Origin: Panacibacter ginsenosidivorans
Lineage (GTDB): Bacteria; Bacteroidota; Bacteroidia; Chitinophagales; Chitinophagaceae
NCBI RefSeq assembly: GCF_007971225.1
Contig: NZ_CP042435.1
Coordinates: forward strand, 5,087,501 to 5,151,500
Reading direction: 5' to 3'
DNA: 64,000 nt
Shown: piece by piece, positions 18,531 through 27,728 of the stretch
Numbering within the stretch: the first letter of the stretch is position 1
How the letters are laid out: the number at the start of each line of letters is the position of its first letter
Notes under the pieces: model-generated
What the model was told of the DNA's origin: nothing
What the model saw: only the letters and a program-made list of their open reading frames with translations
The model's database searches: none
Program-made: the position numbers and the translations under genes

Positions 18531-20453
18531 TTATTTCAAAACTTTTACTGTCTTCTTTGTAGCGCCTATATATTGTACAAAATAAACGCCTTCAGGAAGT
18601 ATGGCTATATTATTAAATGGAATGGTGTAATAGTAATTTAACTGCACATTCATAGTCGTTGAAGTTATTATTCTTCCTGCCACATCAATAAGCCTTATGT
18701 TGGCTTTTCCTGTTTCCGGCGCTTTTAAATAAACTGTAAGTTGGTTATTAAATGGCACTGGTGCCACAACCAGCCAGTCTTTCATGATAATGCCATTTTT
18801 CTTTAATACAACTGTTCTTGTGTTTTCATTGTCTTTATATTGAACGTTATAATTTCCCGGAGGTAAATTATCAAGTCCTGTAAATGAAGTGTCATATATT
18901 TCCTGCGCTTCTGCATTCAGTGCAAGTGATTGAATAGTATTACCGTCTTTATCAATTAATGATAATGTTATTGTTCCTTCCTGTTGTGCAATCACTTTTA
19001 CATCAATTCTGCTGGTGAAAGGATCAGGGCTTGCGAATAACCATTCGTTGCCATACAATTCAATGTTCTGTTTCTTTTTCAGGATGACATAAGCCTCTTT
19101 CATATTTGGTATACCAAAGCCATAGCGATTGTCAGGATTATTATATTTATCAGCACTTTCATAAACTGCATTTAAAATAGTCATATTATCATCTGCCGGA
19201 AATGCCTGCCATAAACATGCTATCAGGCCATTTATATTAGGATTCGAAAACGAAGTGCCGCTACCTGTTGCAGGTACATTATTCGTACCCCAAATAACAG
19301 TGCCGGATCCTACAGAAACAATATTGGGTTTTACTTTTCCAGGATAGCCATAACTGCTGAAAGATGCAATGATACCATTATTATCAACAGCGCCTACTGT
19401 GCAAACACTATCAGCATCGGCGGGAAATATTAAATATTTCCAACTGTTGTTGCCTTCATTGCCTGCACTGTTGGTTACGATCATACCTTTTTGTGCAGCC
19501 ATAGTTGCCCCCTTACTTACAACGGTTGAATTCTTATAAAAATCTGCATAGCTGTGATTGAAAGTTGGATCATCGAAAAGATAATAACCGAGTGATGAAC
19601 TGATGATGTCTGCACCTGCACTGTCTGCAAATGCTGCTGCTGCAACCCAGTTATGTTCTTCTATAGGGTATTCACTAAAAACATTTTCTGTGCGCATTAA
19701 CCAGAAAGAAGCATGCGGCGCAGTACCCACCATTTTGCCTGGCACATTCGCTGCAATAGTGCTTAAGCAAAACATACCATGCGAATTATCTTCGGTTACA
19801 CTGTTATCAAAATCAACAAAATCTTCTACACCAAGTATGCGGTTTTGTAATCGTGCACTGTCAAAGGCCTGCAGGTTATCGTATTGATAAAATCCTCCAT
19901 CAAGTATTGCAATGGTAATTCCATCACCTGTATAACCTTTATTGTGCAGGAATTCTCCATTATGTATATGCACCTGGTTATAGGCATTCCCATAATCTAA
20001 TGTATCCTGCATAGTGGATGCAGTGAATGAACTAACGTCCAATTCTTTTATTTCATCTTCTGTCTTTTCTTTTATGGGTTCTGTTGTTTTAAACAAACCA
20101 ATAGCCTGCGATTTTTTTACAAATGGTAATTGATTGATGGCAGTGATTGTGTTATTGTCCTTGCAATAGATCAATATCTGGTTAAGCCATTTTGCCTGGC
20201 TTAAATAAGTAACATTTCCCTTTGCAAGAACCTGTTCTATATAAATCGGATTAACCGGCAGGTCGCTGCTATCAATAACAATATGTTGTTTTGTTCTTCT
20301 GTCGATTGCTTTCTGTGAGAGATAAGCTGTTGGATCATTTAAACTATATGGAGAATTATTTTTATCGGTGAATTGAATGATCCACTTTGAATATTGCGCA
20401 ACCAACTGTGTGCTGCACAAACATAAAATCATTGCTATTGAAAATACACGCAT
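18531..20453 (-). CDS. Secreted S8 (subtilisin-like) serine protease with T9SS C-terminal sorting domain
   Basis: 640 residues from the ATG at 20453, where a signal peptide begins (MRVFSIAMILCLCSTQLVAQ). The open frame extends further upstream, but that part crosses a repeat copy at 20549-20568 and is not credible. The S8 catalytic triad is Asp185 (AILDGG), His225 (NSHGMF) and Ser401 (GTSFSNP). After the protease come two short beta-sandwich segments, each beginning with a (S/A)PxPF motif, the last ending in GVYFVQYIGATKKTVKVLK, typical of T9SS type A sorting domains. It is expected to be exported by T9SS to the surface or medium. Substrate is unknown. Confidence 0.92.
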   Translation of the reverse strand: MRVFSIAMILCLCSTQLVAQYSKWIIQFTDKNNSPYSLNDPTAYLSQKAIDRRTKQHIVIDSSDLPVNPIYIEQVLAKGNVTYLSQAKWLNQILIYCKDNNTITAINQLPFVKKSQAIGLFKTTEPIKEKTEDEIKELDVSSFTASTMQDTLDYGNAYNQVHIHNGEFLHNKGYTGDGITIAILDGGFYQYDNLQAFDSARLQNRILGVEDFVDFDNSVTEDNSHGMFCLSTIAANVPGKMVGTAPHASFWLMRTENVFSEYPIEEHNWVAAAAFADSAGADIISSSLGYYLFDDPTFNHSYADFYKNSTVVSKGATMAAQKGMIVTNSAGNEGNNSWKYLIFPADADSVCTVGAVDNNGIIASFSSYGYPGKVKPNIVSVGSGTVIWGTNNVPATGSGTSFSNPNINGLIACLWQAFPADDNMTILNAVYESADKYNNPDNRYGFGIPNMKEAYVILKKKQNIELYGNEWLFASPDPFTSRIDVKVIAQQEGTITLSLIDKDGNTIQSLALNAEAQEIYDTSFTGLDNLPPGNYNVQYKDNENTRTVVLKKNGIIMKDWLVVAPVPFNNQLTVYLKAPETGKANIRLIDVAGRIITSTTMNVQLNYYYTIPFNNIAILPEGVYFVQYIGATKKTVKVLK

Positions 20454-20548
20454 AGAAAATTCTTCCGTTCGAATGTACAACGCATTTATAATACTATTTA
20501 TGATAAATAGTTTTTGTTTGTGAGCTACAACAATACTATTAAGCTTTG

Positions 20549-20667
20549 GTTGTGTCACTCACTTGTACATTCAGAACAGTTATCAGCATTCAGAAAGTAA
20601 AGTGTATTGCTGAAGCCTGACTGCTGGTGGCTGATACCTGTGTTGCAGTACAAGAGTGCGACGCAAC
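20549..20667. repeat. Composite intergenic repeat, head-to-head B(-)/A(+) pair
   Basis: B core on minus at 20549-20568 and perfect A core on plus at 20648-20667 followed by the AGGCGATGCC tail. The spacer holds a nested stem, TATCAGC against GCTGATA with TTCAG/CTGAA inside. Located between the divergent subtilase and a small secreted protein gene. Confidence 0.92.
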
Positions 20668-20832
20668 AGGCGATGCCCAAAGCATTAATTGATGGGCCCA
20701 AAAAATTGTTGTTTTCAAAGGTTTAATGAGGAATGAACATTTATATTTTTAATAGGGAATGTTTCTGTTTTTAATAACAATCGTTGGCACCTGCTTTGGC
20801 ATATAGTAATCAAACAACAAAAAATAAAAATT

Positions 20833-21276
20833 ATGAAAAGAATTTTACTCGCAACAACATTATTCATCGGAAGTATGATCTATACTTCGGCAGATGCACA
20901 GGTAAGAGTTAGTTTGCATGCAAACATTGGCAACCAGCCACAGTGGGGGCCTGCAGGTTATGACTACGCACAATTTTACTACTTACCTGATCTTGATATG
21001 TACTATGATGTACAGGCAAGACGATTCGTTTATCTTGATCGTGGCCGCTGGGTGTATGCAACTGCATTACCTGTTAACTATCGCAACTATGATCTGTATG
21101 GCGGTTACAAAGTTGTAGTTAACCGTGATCGCCCTTTCATGTATCACGATTATGACAGAAATCACTACAGGAAATTCAGGAACTATCGTAACAGGCAGGT
21201 AGTGATTTTAAACAGTCGCGATGCAAGGTATGCGCCTTTCAGAAATCATCGCAATAATTATGTGGTAATAAGGTAA
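20833..21276 (+). CDS. Small secreted protein of unknown function, Tyr/Arg/Asn-rich
   Basis: 147 residues. It has a clear signal peptide (MKRILLATTLFIGSMIYTSADAQ, cleavage after about residue 23). The mature part is unusually rich in Tyr, Arg, Asn and Asp, with phrases such as YYLPDLDMYYDVQARRFVYL and a basic, His/Arg/Asn-rich C-terminal third. I do not recognise a named domain; similar small periplasmic YxxxDRG proteins are common in Chitinophagaceae. It is monocistronic, followed by its own hairpin terminator. Confidence 0.8.
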   Translation: MKRILLATTLFIGSMIYTSADAQVRVSLHANIGNQPQWGPAGYDYAQFYYLPDLDMYYDVQARRFVYLDRGRWVYATALPVNYRNYDLYGGYKVVVNRDRPFMYHDYDRNHYRKFRNYRNRQVVILNSRDARYAPFRNHRNNYVVIR

Positions 21277-21301
21277 TAATTGGTTTGAGGTTTCGAAAAG
21301 T

Positions 21302-21336
21302 AAAAGTTCTGCCTGTAGGGCAGGACTTTTCTTTCG
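21302..21336 (+). terminator. Rho-independent terminator
   Basis: Stem AAAAGTTCTGCC/GGCAGGACTTTT (one G-U pair) with a short loop and T-rich end, 25 bp past the stop of the small secreted protein gene. Confidence 0.8.
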
Positions 21337-21397
21337 CTGTAATACTTAATATTTACTTCATGTAAATATTGTTACTTAGCAGTGTAAACGCAAAACC

Positions 21398-22231
21398 ATG
21401 AATGTTAACAGGAGAAAGTTTTTACAGCTAACATTTAAAGCTGCTGTTGTAATTGGAGCAGGTAATACACTGCAATCATTTGCAGCTTCAGATTTTATAT
21501 TGCCTTCAAAAGACAAAATCCGTTTGCGTTTTGCTGTTGCATCAGACGGGCATTATGGCCAGCCTGATACAAAGTATGATATACTGCATGATGAAATGAT
21601 TGCCTGGCTAAATGCAGAAAAGAAAGATCGTGGTATTGATTTTACAATGATCAATGGTGATCTTTTTCATAACGATGTAACTTTTTTGCCAAAAATAAAA
21701 ATGAAACTCGATGGTTTGCAAATGCCTTATTATGTTTCACATGGCAATCATGACATGATACATGAAGATGCATGGGAACAAACATGGAATACCCGGTGGC
21801 ATTATACTTTCGAACAAAAGGATGCAACGTTTCTTGTTTTAAATTCAGCTGATGACAAAGGCACGTACATATGTCCCGACCTTGCATGGACAAAAGAACA
21901 ACTGGATAAACACCAAAATAAAAAACAGTTATTCGTGTTTATGCATATAACGCCATTTAACTGGACGAAAGCAGGATTGCCTTGCCCTGAACTTGTTGAC
22001 ATCTTTAACAAACAGTCAAACCTGAAAGCTATATTTCATGGGCATGATCATGACGAGGATAATGTAAAAGAAAACGAAGGAAAATATTATTTCTTCGATT
22101 CGCATATTGCAGGTAACTGGGGAACAGAGTATCGTGGATACAGGATTGTTGAGATTTTAAAAAGTGGAGAGATCATTACTTATCAAATGAATCCTGCTGT
22201 TCAACAGAAAGTGAATACTAATAATATTTAG
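21398..22231 (+). CDS. Tat-exported calcineurin-like metallophosphoesterase
   Basis: 277 residues. The N-terminus NRRKFLQLTF followed by a hydrophobic stretch is a twin-arginine signal peptide, so the folded protein is exported to the periplasm. The metal-binding blocks of calcineurin-like phosphoesterases are visible in order: SDGHYG, NGDLFHND, SHGNHD and the C-terminal HGHDHDE. They imply a dinuclear metal site hydrolysing phosphomono- or diesters. No operon partners: terminators or repeats bound it on both sides. The actual substrate is unknown. Confidence 0.88.
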   Translation: MNVNRRKFLQLTFKAAVVIGAGNTLQSFAASDFILPSKDKIRLRFAVASDGHYGQPDTKYDILHDEMIAWLNAEKKDRGIDFTMINGDLFHNDVTFLPKIKMKLDGLQMPYYVSHGNHDMIHEDAWEQTWNTRWHYTFEQKDATFLVLNSADDKGTYICPDLAWTKEQLDKHQNKKQLFVFMHITPFNWTKAGLPCPELVDIFNKQSNLKAIFHGHDHDEDNVKENEGKYYFFDSHIAGNWGTEYRGYRIVEILKSGEIITYQMNPAVQQKVNTNNI

Positions 22232-22260
22232 CAGGCTTTATTGCTGCATAATGTTATGCA

Positions 22261-22280
22261 GTACAAGAGTGCGACGCAAG
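22261..22280 (+). repeat. A-type intergenic repeat core
   Basis: GTACAAGAGTGCGACGCAAG with tail AAAGCTTAATAG and GCCTGG box 24 bp from the core. It lies between convergent genes (phosphoesterase and S10 peptidase). Confidence 0.92.
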
Positions 22281-22320
22281 TAAAGCTTAATAGTTCTACT
22301 GCAGCCTGGTTATTGAAATA

Positions 22321-22351
22321 AAAAAAGAGGCATTGCGTATGCCTCTTTTTT
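22321..22351. terminator. Bidirectional rho-independent terminator
   Basis: AAAAAAGAGGCAT / ATGCCTCTTTTTT with a five-base loop, 17 bp from the stop of the minus-strand S10 peptidase. The symmetric A and T runs allow termination on both strands. Confidence 0.88.
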
Positions 22352-22367
22352 ATTTTCAATAAAATAT

Positions 22368-23885
22368 TTATTTACCTGTGATAAAATCTGCAACATCTTT
22401 TTTGAAAGCCGCTGCAGACGCTGGTTCTACATACATCATGTGGCCTGCATTATAATATTTGAAAGTTACATTCTGTTTTAATTTCTTTTCCAGACTCAAA
22501 TGATCGAAAGTGTATTCAGTTGCAAAGAAAGGCGTGGCAAGATCATACAATCCGTTTAACACAAGCACCCTCAGGTTTGGATTATGGCTCATGGCTTCTG
22601 CAAGATCAGTTCCTGTATTAGGCGTTACAGGATCTCCGCCTCCACCATTTTTAGCGTGTTTCCAATCCCAGTCAAAACCTTCTGCACTGTAAGCATTAAC
22701 ATGGTATACGTTGCTTTTATCAACTTTAAGATCGCCATAATAATAATTCATAAAAGAGGCAACAAATGGTGGACTTACTGCACTGCTCTGTGGATCGAAA
22801 ACAGAATACTCGCTCAGCAGATCCTGGTTAATACCTTTATATCTTGAGTCAAGCCTGCCAACAGTCATATGTTCGTTGCGTAATAATTCCTGTGTAAACT
22901 GTGGTTCGTTTACACGAAGATTTGCTTTTAGTAAGTAATCTTTACTTAAGCCGGTATAAGATGCAAGTTTGGTTGCAATATTATCTTTTTCTGCGTCTGT
23001 TAACTGATCGCCTTTTGTAAGCGCAGCAAGATATTCGCCACTTGCAAATGTTCTTACTTCTTTTAGAAAAGCATTGAGGTCTGCAGGTTTGTTTGCAAGT
23101 TTATTATGGTACCAGGCAGTTGCTGCATAAGTTGGTAAATGCAGCGGATAAGAAATGTCATCGCCTTGCTGAAAAGTAAGTGTACGCAGATCAAGCACCA
23201 CAGAAACAAGCACAATGCCATTTACTGCTAACCCCAGATTTTCCTGCAAATAATTGGCAACACCTGCACTGCGCATGGTGCCATAACTTTCTCCCAATAG
23301 AAATTTGGGAGAGTTCCAGCGGTCGTTATCTGTAACATATTGTTTAATGAACCAGCTTACACTTTTTATATCCTGGTCTACTCCCCAGAAATCTTTATTC
23401 TTTGCTTTACCTACTGCATGGCTCAAACCCGTGCCCACAGGGTCTATCATCACAATATCACTTACATCAAGAATTGAGTTCATGTTGTCTTCCATTTTAT
23501 ATGGCGGTGGCGGATTGTCATATGGATCATTTACCACCACTTTCCTTGGGCCCATTACACCAAGGTGTAACCACATAGAAGAAGAACCCGGCCCTCCGTT
23601 GTATGAAAAGGTAATCGGTCTTTTTGCCGCATCTGCCTCTCCATCTTTTGTATAAGCTGTATAACCATACAATGCCACCTGTTCATCTTTCTCATTTTTT
23701 AAAATGATGGCACCGGCGGTAGCAGTGTAATTAATAAGCTTACCATTAATAGTAATGCTGTGCTTCGTTACAGATTTTACAGGTGCCGGTATAGGCGTAG
23801 TATCATTAATTGCCGGCGGCGTTTGCGTGTATCCAATACTTGTAAAACATAACAATAGCAAGAATAAATAAACACGTTTTCTCAT
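22368..23885 (-). CDS. S10 family serine carboxypeptidase
   Basis: 505 residues with a signal peptide (MRKRVYLFLLLLCFTSIGYTQ). Alpha/beta-hydrolase features of S10 peptidases are plain: the oxyanion region NGGPGSSSMW, the nucleophile elbow GESYGT, GLYDLATP around the catalytic Asp and NAGHMMYV with the catalytic His. The enzyme trims C-terminal residues from peptides at acid pH and should act in the periplasm or outside. It is a single gene between a terminator and an A-type repeat. Peptide scavenging is likely, alongside the secreted subtilase. Confidence 0.93.
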   Translation of the reverse strand: MRKRVYLFLLLLCFTSIGYTQTPPAINDTTPIPAPVKSVTKHSITINGKLINYTATAGAIILKNEKDEQVALYGYTAYTKDGEADAAKRPITFSYNGGPGSSSMWLHLGVMGPRKVVVNDPYDNPPPPYKMEDNMNSILDVSDIVMIDPVGTGLSHAVGKAKNKDFWGVDQDIKSVSWFIKQYVTDNDRWNSPKFLLGESYGTMRSAGVANYLQENLGLAVNGIVLVSVVLDLRTLTFQQGDDISYPLHLPTYAATAWYHNKLANKPADLNAFLKEVRTFASGEYLAALTKGDQLTDAEKDNIATKLASYTGLSKDYLLKANLRVNEPQFTQELLRNEHMTVGRLDSRYKGINQDLLSEYSVFDPQSSAVSPPFVASFMNYYYGDLKVDKSNVYHVNAYSAEGFDWDWKHAKNGGGGDPVTPNTGTDLAEAMSHNPNLRVLVLNGLYDLATPFFATEYTFDHLSLEKKLKQNVTFKYYNAGHMMYVEPASAAAFKKDVADFITGK

Positions 23886-23966
23886 AAACAGATTTTTATT
23901 AAGTATACAAGATAAGGAGAATAAAATTTTTTATGCACCCAACTTTAGAATTAATATTAAGCTTTT

Positions 23967-23986
23967 GTTGCGTCGCACTCTTGTAC
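23967..23986 (-). repeat. A-type intergenic repeat core
   Basis: Perfect minus-strand core, with tail ATTAAGCTTTT on its left and a CACCCAAC box 23 bp away. It lies between the divergent S10 peptidase and NIPSNAP genes, so not every copy is at a gene 3' end. Confidence 0.92.
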
Positions 23987-24133
23987 TGTTTGTTTCTTTA
24001 TTCAGCATCAGCGGGCATACTATTTGAAAATTAATTTGATTTTTTATTGCGGGGTTCCGCAGAATGTTTGCAGTATATAATTTACTTGTACTAATTTCGG
24101 TGCGTCTTATAAATTTATATAACGATCATAAGT

Positions 24134-24925
24134 ATGAAAATGAAACAATCTTTAATTATTGCCTGTCTTTCCTCTTTCGTTTTGATAAGCACACTTGCTT
24201 TTGCTCAAAAAACTCCCGAAAGAGAATATTATAAACTAATAGTGTATCATTATAAAGATGCCGTTCAGGAGGATATACTGGATACCTATCTTGAGCATGC
24301 ACTTTTACCTGCACTGCACAGGCAAAAGGTTTCAGATGTAGGTGTGTTCAAAAGTCTTTCCAATGACACGGTTACAGATAAATTATTGTATGTGTTCATG
24401 CCATTCAAATCTCTAAAAGATATGAAGAATATGGAAGAAGATATCGACAAAGACAAAGCATATCAGGCAGCCGGCAGTAATTACATCGATGCCGCTTATA
24501 ATAAACCACCTTATACAAGAAAGGAAACAATTATTTTGTATGCATTTCCAATGGCTCCTAAAATGCAATTACCACAGTTAAAATCAGCCGCAAATGAAAG
24601 AGTGTATGAGTTGCGCAGTTATGAAAGTGCCACGGAAAAAGTGTTTGCAAACAAAGTAAGAATGTTTAATGAGGGTGGGGAAGTGCCGCTCTTTAAACGA
24701 CTTAATTTCAATGCTGTTTTTTACAGTGAAGTAATTGCAGGCCCTAAAATGCCTAACCTGATGTACATGACCACATTTGAAAATATGCAGGACCGTGAAG
24801 CCCATTGGAAGGCCTTTGGTGCAGATGAAGAGTGGAAAAAATTATCTTCTATGCCAGAATATCAAAATAATGTACAGCATATAGATATCACTTTTTTAAG
24901 ACCAACAAATTATTCCGATTTTTAA
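24134..24925 (+). CDS. NIPSNAP-family secreted protein
   Basis: 263 residues with a signal peptide ending at about residue 25 (ISTLAFAQ). The C-terminal half has the NIPSNAP pattern: RVYELRSYES near residue 155, then NAVFYSEVIAGPKMPNLMYMTTFENMQDREAHWKAF and a C-terminal EYQNNVQHIDITFLRP. The N-terminal half (ERE-YYKLIVYHY) looks like a diverged second copy of the same ferredoxin-like fold. Function of bacterial NIPSNAP proteins is not established. A 12-bp hairpin follows the stop. Confidence 0.82.
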   Translation: MKMKQSLIIACLSSFVLISTLAFAQKTPEREYYKLIVYHYKDAVQEDILDTYLEHALLPALHRQKVSDVGVFKSLSNDTVTDKLLYVFMPFKSLKDMKNMEEDIDKDKAYQAAGSNYIDAAYNKPPYTRKETIILYAFPMAPKMQLPQLKSAANERVYELRSYESATEKVFANKVRMFNEGGEVPLFKRLNFNAVFYSEVIAGPKMPNLMYMTTFENMQDREAHWKAFGADEEWKKLSSMPEYQNNVQHIDITFLRPTNYSDF

Positions 24926-24936
24926 TTTCCCCTGCT

Positions 24937-24967
24937 CTTTATGCAGCAACCTTTTTGCTGCATAAAG
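24937..24967. terminator. Perfect 12-bp hairpin after the NIPSNAP gene
   Basis: CTTTATGCAGCA / TGCTGCATAAAG with a seven-base loop, 12 bp after the stop codon. There is no T-run behind it, so it is a weak terminator or an mRNA 3'-end stabiliser. Confidence 0.5.
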
Positions 24968-25066
24968 AACTCATATATAGTGTTTCTATCTGCTGCTTCA
25001 TCACGCAGGTTGCTCAACCAAGCCTGACAGCATCGATCCGGTTTAGTATAAAAAATAAACTGTACT

Positions 25067-25642
25067 TTATAGATAGTCAATATCCACACTGAAATTGTCA
25101 GGATATTTTGCATGAAACTGTTTATAAAACTGCATAATCTCTTTCATGTCTTTATCCATATCAGATGGGTAAATAATTTTGCCAATGCCGGCAATCTTTT
25201 TTAGATAATCTACATAACCAAGTAATATCGGCACATTACACTCTTTAGCTACATGATAAAAACCGGTTCGCCAATGTTCGTTTTTGCTACGGGTACCTTC
25301 AGGTGTAAGCAATAAAATCAGTTCATCATTTTCTTTGAAGAGCGCCATTAACGCTTCTGTCTGGCTTAAACGTGGCTCACCTTCTTTTTTGGCAGAACGG
25401 TCAATGCCAATACCACCAAGCGGTTTAGTAATTAAGCTGAATGGAAAACGAACCCATTCCTTTTTTATAGCATAGCGGATCTTTAGCCGGTAAATTATAA
25501 ATGCTGCCATCGCATACCAATAATCCCAGTTACTGGTATGTGGTGCCGCTATTACAATGCATCGCTTAATCTGCGGGGGCACGTTAGTGTCGAGTTTCCA
25601 TCCGGTGACCCAAAAAATGAAACGGCAAAAAAGTCTTAGCAT
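25067..25642 (-). CDS. PlsC-type 1-acylglycerol-3-phosphate acyltransferase-like protein
   Basis: 191 residues. The acyltransferase HX4D block is APHTSNWD (His35, Asp40), and LLTPEGTRSKNEHW carries the second conserved block that binds the glycerol phosphate. The short length and the position of the HX4D motif near the N-terminus match the small phospholipid/glycerol acyltransferases common in Bacteroidota. It is probably membrane-associated through the N-terminal hydrophobic segment (LFCRFIFWV). Transcribed alone on the minus strand. The precise acceptor (lyso-phosphatidate, ornithine lipid or other) is not visible. Confidence 0.85.
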   Translation of the reverse strand: MLRLFCRFIFWVTGWKLDTNVPPQIKRCIVIAAPHTSNWDYWYAMAAFIIYRLKIRYAIKKEWVRFPFSLITKPLGGIGIDRSAKKEGEPRLSQTEALMALFKENDELILLLTPEGTRSKNEHWRTGFYHVAKECNVPILLGYVDYLKKIAGIGKIIYPSDMDKDMKEIMQFYKQFHAKYPDNFSVDIDYL

Positions 25643-25727
25643 GCAGCAGTGGTTATACGAGCAAAGTAACTTTTATTACAACAATGCGCATGAAAAGTTT
25701 TGTAAATGCTTTTAAGTCTTGAGTATA

Positions 25728-26393
25728 TTATTTAGCACTTTTAAATTCATCTATCTCTTTCATAAAAGCAATGGCTTGTGTAACGCCGGTCCATTCACTA
25801 TTGCCAAATAATATTCTAAACCATCTTTTATTTACATTTTTAAAAGAAATATTCATGTAGAGCCATACGGAAAGAAATGTAAGTAATACTGTTGCTGCTG
25901 CCTGTACTATCAGCCAACCCGTACCTGCATTTGCTAAGAGTGTTGGTGTAATAAACCATGTAGAATAAAATGGCATCTGCAGAAAAAGAATACGTGTTAT
26001 TTTCAAAGTCGATGTTTGCAGCTCTGCAAGTTTTCTTTGTGTGTAAGTAATACTATCACTTTCTTTTATCTGTGCTATCAGCACAAGATGTTTGATATAA
26101 ACAATAATGGCAATAATGGAAATAAACATCACAGCATATGCTGATAAAGCAAAGAAAATATTACCAACAGTATATGCAGCAAAGCCAAGTGATCCGAGCA
26201 ACCACACCCAAAGCAAGCCAAGCAATATACCAAGCACTTTAATAATAGCAACTGAAGTAAGTTTTGATTTTGCTTTTTGTGTTTGTATAGTAATAATACA
26301 ATCCATATTTAATTGCATTACATTCATGAGCCATGTATCATTATCTTTTTCTTTAAAAGATTGTAACATGTTTTCAAAAGATTTGTCTTCCAT
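25728..26393 (-). CDS. Membrane protein paired with an ECF sigma factor (possible anti-sigma)
   Basis: 221 residues. A cytoplasmic-looking N-terminus of about 45 residues precedes four hydrophobic helices (about 47-65, 68-110 as two, 135-180). It begins 2 bp after the stop of the sigma-factor gene and is surely co-transcribed. That arrangement, and a soluble N-terminus before membrane helices, suggests an anti-sigma or sensor role, but no anti-sigma zinc motif is seen. I do not recognise the family. Confidence 0.65.
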   Translation of the reverse strand: MEDKSFENMLQSFKEKDNDTWLMNVMQLNMDCIITIQTQKAKSKLTSVAIIKVLGILLGLLWVWLLGSLGFAAYTVGNIFFALSAYAVMFISIIAIIVYIKHLVLIAQIKESDSITYTQRKLAELQTSTLKITRILFLQMPFYSTWFITPTLLANAGTGWLIVQAAATVLLTFLSVWLYMNISFKNVNKRWFRILFGNSEWTGVTQAIAFMKEIDEFKSAK

Positions 26394-26395
26394 AA

Positions 26396-26905
26396 TTATT
26401 TGTTTAACCCTGATACTTTTTGTTTCAGGTTGTTTTTAATGCGATTAATTTTTGTAGCAGTGTTTGTTTCTGTAATGCCAAGAATAACGGCTATTTCGGC
26501 ATAACTCTTGCCATCTATATAAAGCAGCATTAATGCCCTGTCTAGTGTGTTGAGTTCGTTGATAAATTGCTCCAGCAATAAAGTGTTTTCTGTTGCTGCA
26601 TCATGTCGCTCAGTTGTATCTGCTATCTCTTTTTCATTTGCATCGATAGAAATCGTTGAAGTATTCCTGCTTTGCTTTCTATAAGAACTAATAGCAACAT
26701 TCAACGCTATGCGATACATCCATGTAGAAAATTTATGGCTGTTATCAAAACCACTCCAGGATTTCCAAACGTTGTAAATAATTTCCTGTGCAAGATCTTC
26801 GCGATCATGAATATTAGCACAATAGGCATTACAAACCTTGAAAATAATTCCCTTGTTGTCCTGTATTAGTTGCGTAAATGCCTGTTTATCTGCCTCGCTA
26901 TTCAT
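26396..26905 (-). CDS. ECF-subfamily RNA polymerase sigma-70 factor
   Basis: 169 residues from the ATG at 26905 (MNSEADKQ). The frame is open for 30 codons more, but that part looks non-coding. Region 2 is visible in DREDLAQEIIYNVWKSWSGFDNSHKFSTWMYRIALNVAISSYRK, with the DLxQE and FSTWxYRIA motifs, and region 4 in LNTLDRALMLLYIDGKSYAEIAVILGITETNTATKINRIKNNLK, a helix-turn-helix. It directs RNA polymerase to a small regulon. The membrane protein behind it probably controls it. Confidence 0.92.
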   Translation of the reverse strand: MNSEADKQAFTQLIQDNKGIIFKVCNAYCANIHDREDLAQEIIYNVWKSWSGFDNSHKFSTWMYRIALNVAISSYRKQSRNTSTISIDANEKEIADTTERHDAATENTLLLEQFINELNTLDRALMLLYIDGKSYAEIAVILGITETNTATKINRIKNNLKQKVSGLNK

Positions 26906-27007
26906 GTGATTGTTCGTGTCTGAATAATTATTCGCAGAAAGGTCAGAAAAATCACAGTGAAGTATAAAATTTTTTTGTAACAAGCTGTAGGGCATCTGGC
27001 ATCGCTG

Positions 27008-27147
27008 GTTGTATCACTCACTTCAGGGTTCGAAGCTGTATTGTACTGTAAAAGTGAAAGATGAAAAGTCAACCCTGTACTTTCACTTTTACTTTTGACT
27101 TTTCACCTGCTGCTACATGCAATTGCAGCACAAGAGTGCGACGCAAC
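27008..27147. repeat. Composite intergenic repeat, head-to-head B(-)/A(+) pair
   Basis: B core (one change, GTTGTATCACTCACTTCAGG) on minus at 27008-27027 with a GGCATCGCTG tail. A core on plus at 27128-27147 with ACTTAATGC tail and GCCCGG box 24 bp on. The spacer is a nested inverted repeat of GTGAAA/AAAAGTCAA phrases against TTGACTTTTCAC. Confidence 0.92.
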
Positions 27148-27251
27148 GAAAACTTAATGCATATTCTATTGCCCGGCTCCAAATCATTTCTTATTTCGCT
27201 AACACCTGTTATTGCAAAATGAAATAACTTCGCCTCCCGAAAATTAGTTGT

Positions 27252-27674
27252 ATGGTTAAAATAGAACTTGCACGTGTACAGAATGACTATGGCTTTGAAG
27301 CCACAGACGCGTACGGGCATAAAGTGCAGATGGATACAAGCCCCGAAAGTGGCGGGCATAATTTTGGTGTGCGGCCCATGCAAATGTTACTGATGGGTGT
27401 GGCTGGTTGCAGTGCTATTGATGTGATAAGCATTTTGAAAAAGCAACGCCAGGAAGTTCGCGATTATAAGATGACCGTGAATGGTGAACGTGAAGCCGGT
27501 AAAGAACCTTCTTTGTGGAAAGATATTTCTATAGATTTTCACATCTATGGCAATGTTGATGAAGACAAAGCAAAACGTGCAGTGGAATTATCAATGGATA
27601 AATATTGTTCTGTATCTGCAACATTGAAGGCTGCAGGTGCGGATCTTAAATGGAATGTATTTGTACATCCTTAA
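27252..27674 (+). CDS. OsmC-family protein
   Basis: 140 residues, a normal length for OsmC/Ohr-like proteins. The two redox cysteines of the family are present: Cys53 in VAGCSAIDVI and Cys119 in DKYCSVSATL. These proteins reduce organic hydroperoxides, or act as YhfA-like members with unclear substrate; this one looks closer to the YhfA type. It lies 54 bp upstream of the MetZ-like gene on the same strand with no terminator between, so the two probably form an operon connecting redox stress and sulfur metabolism (inference). Confidence 0.88.
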   Translation: MVKIELARVQNDYGFEATDAYGHKVQMDTSPESGGHNFGVRPMQMLLMGVAGCSAIDVISILKKQRQEVRDYKMTVNGEREAGKEPSLWKDISIDFHIYGNVDEDKAKRAVELSMDKYCSVSATLKAAGADLKWNVFVHP

Positions 27675-27728
27675 GTAAGCATCGGTCTGACCGTCCCGGC
27701 CTGACCGCAAATCATAATTATATTTTTG

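Noticed and set aside
27160-27251. SAM or other riboswitch upstream of the OsmC-MetZ pair
   Set aside because: The leader is short and shows no multi-stem structure or known conserved core.
27721-27728. TATTTTTG promoter box directly before metZ
   Set aside because: It matches TAnnTTTG but abuts the ATG, so transcription would begin inside the coding region. Treated as a chance match.
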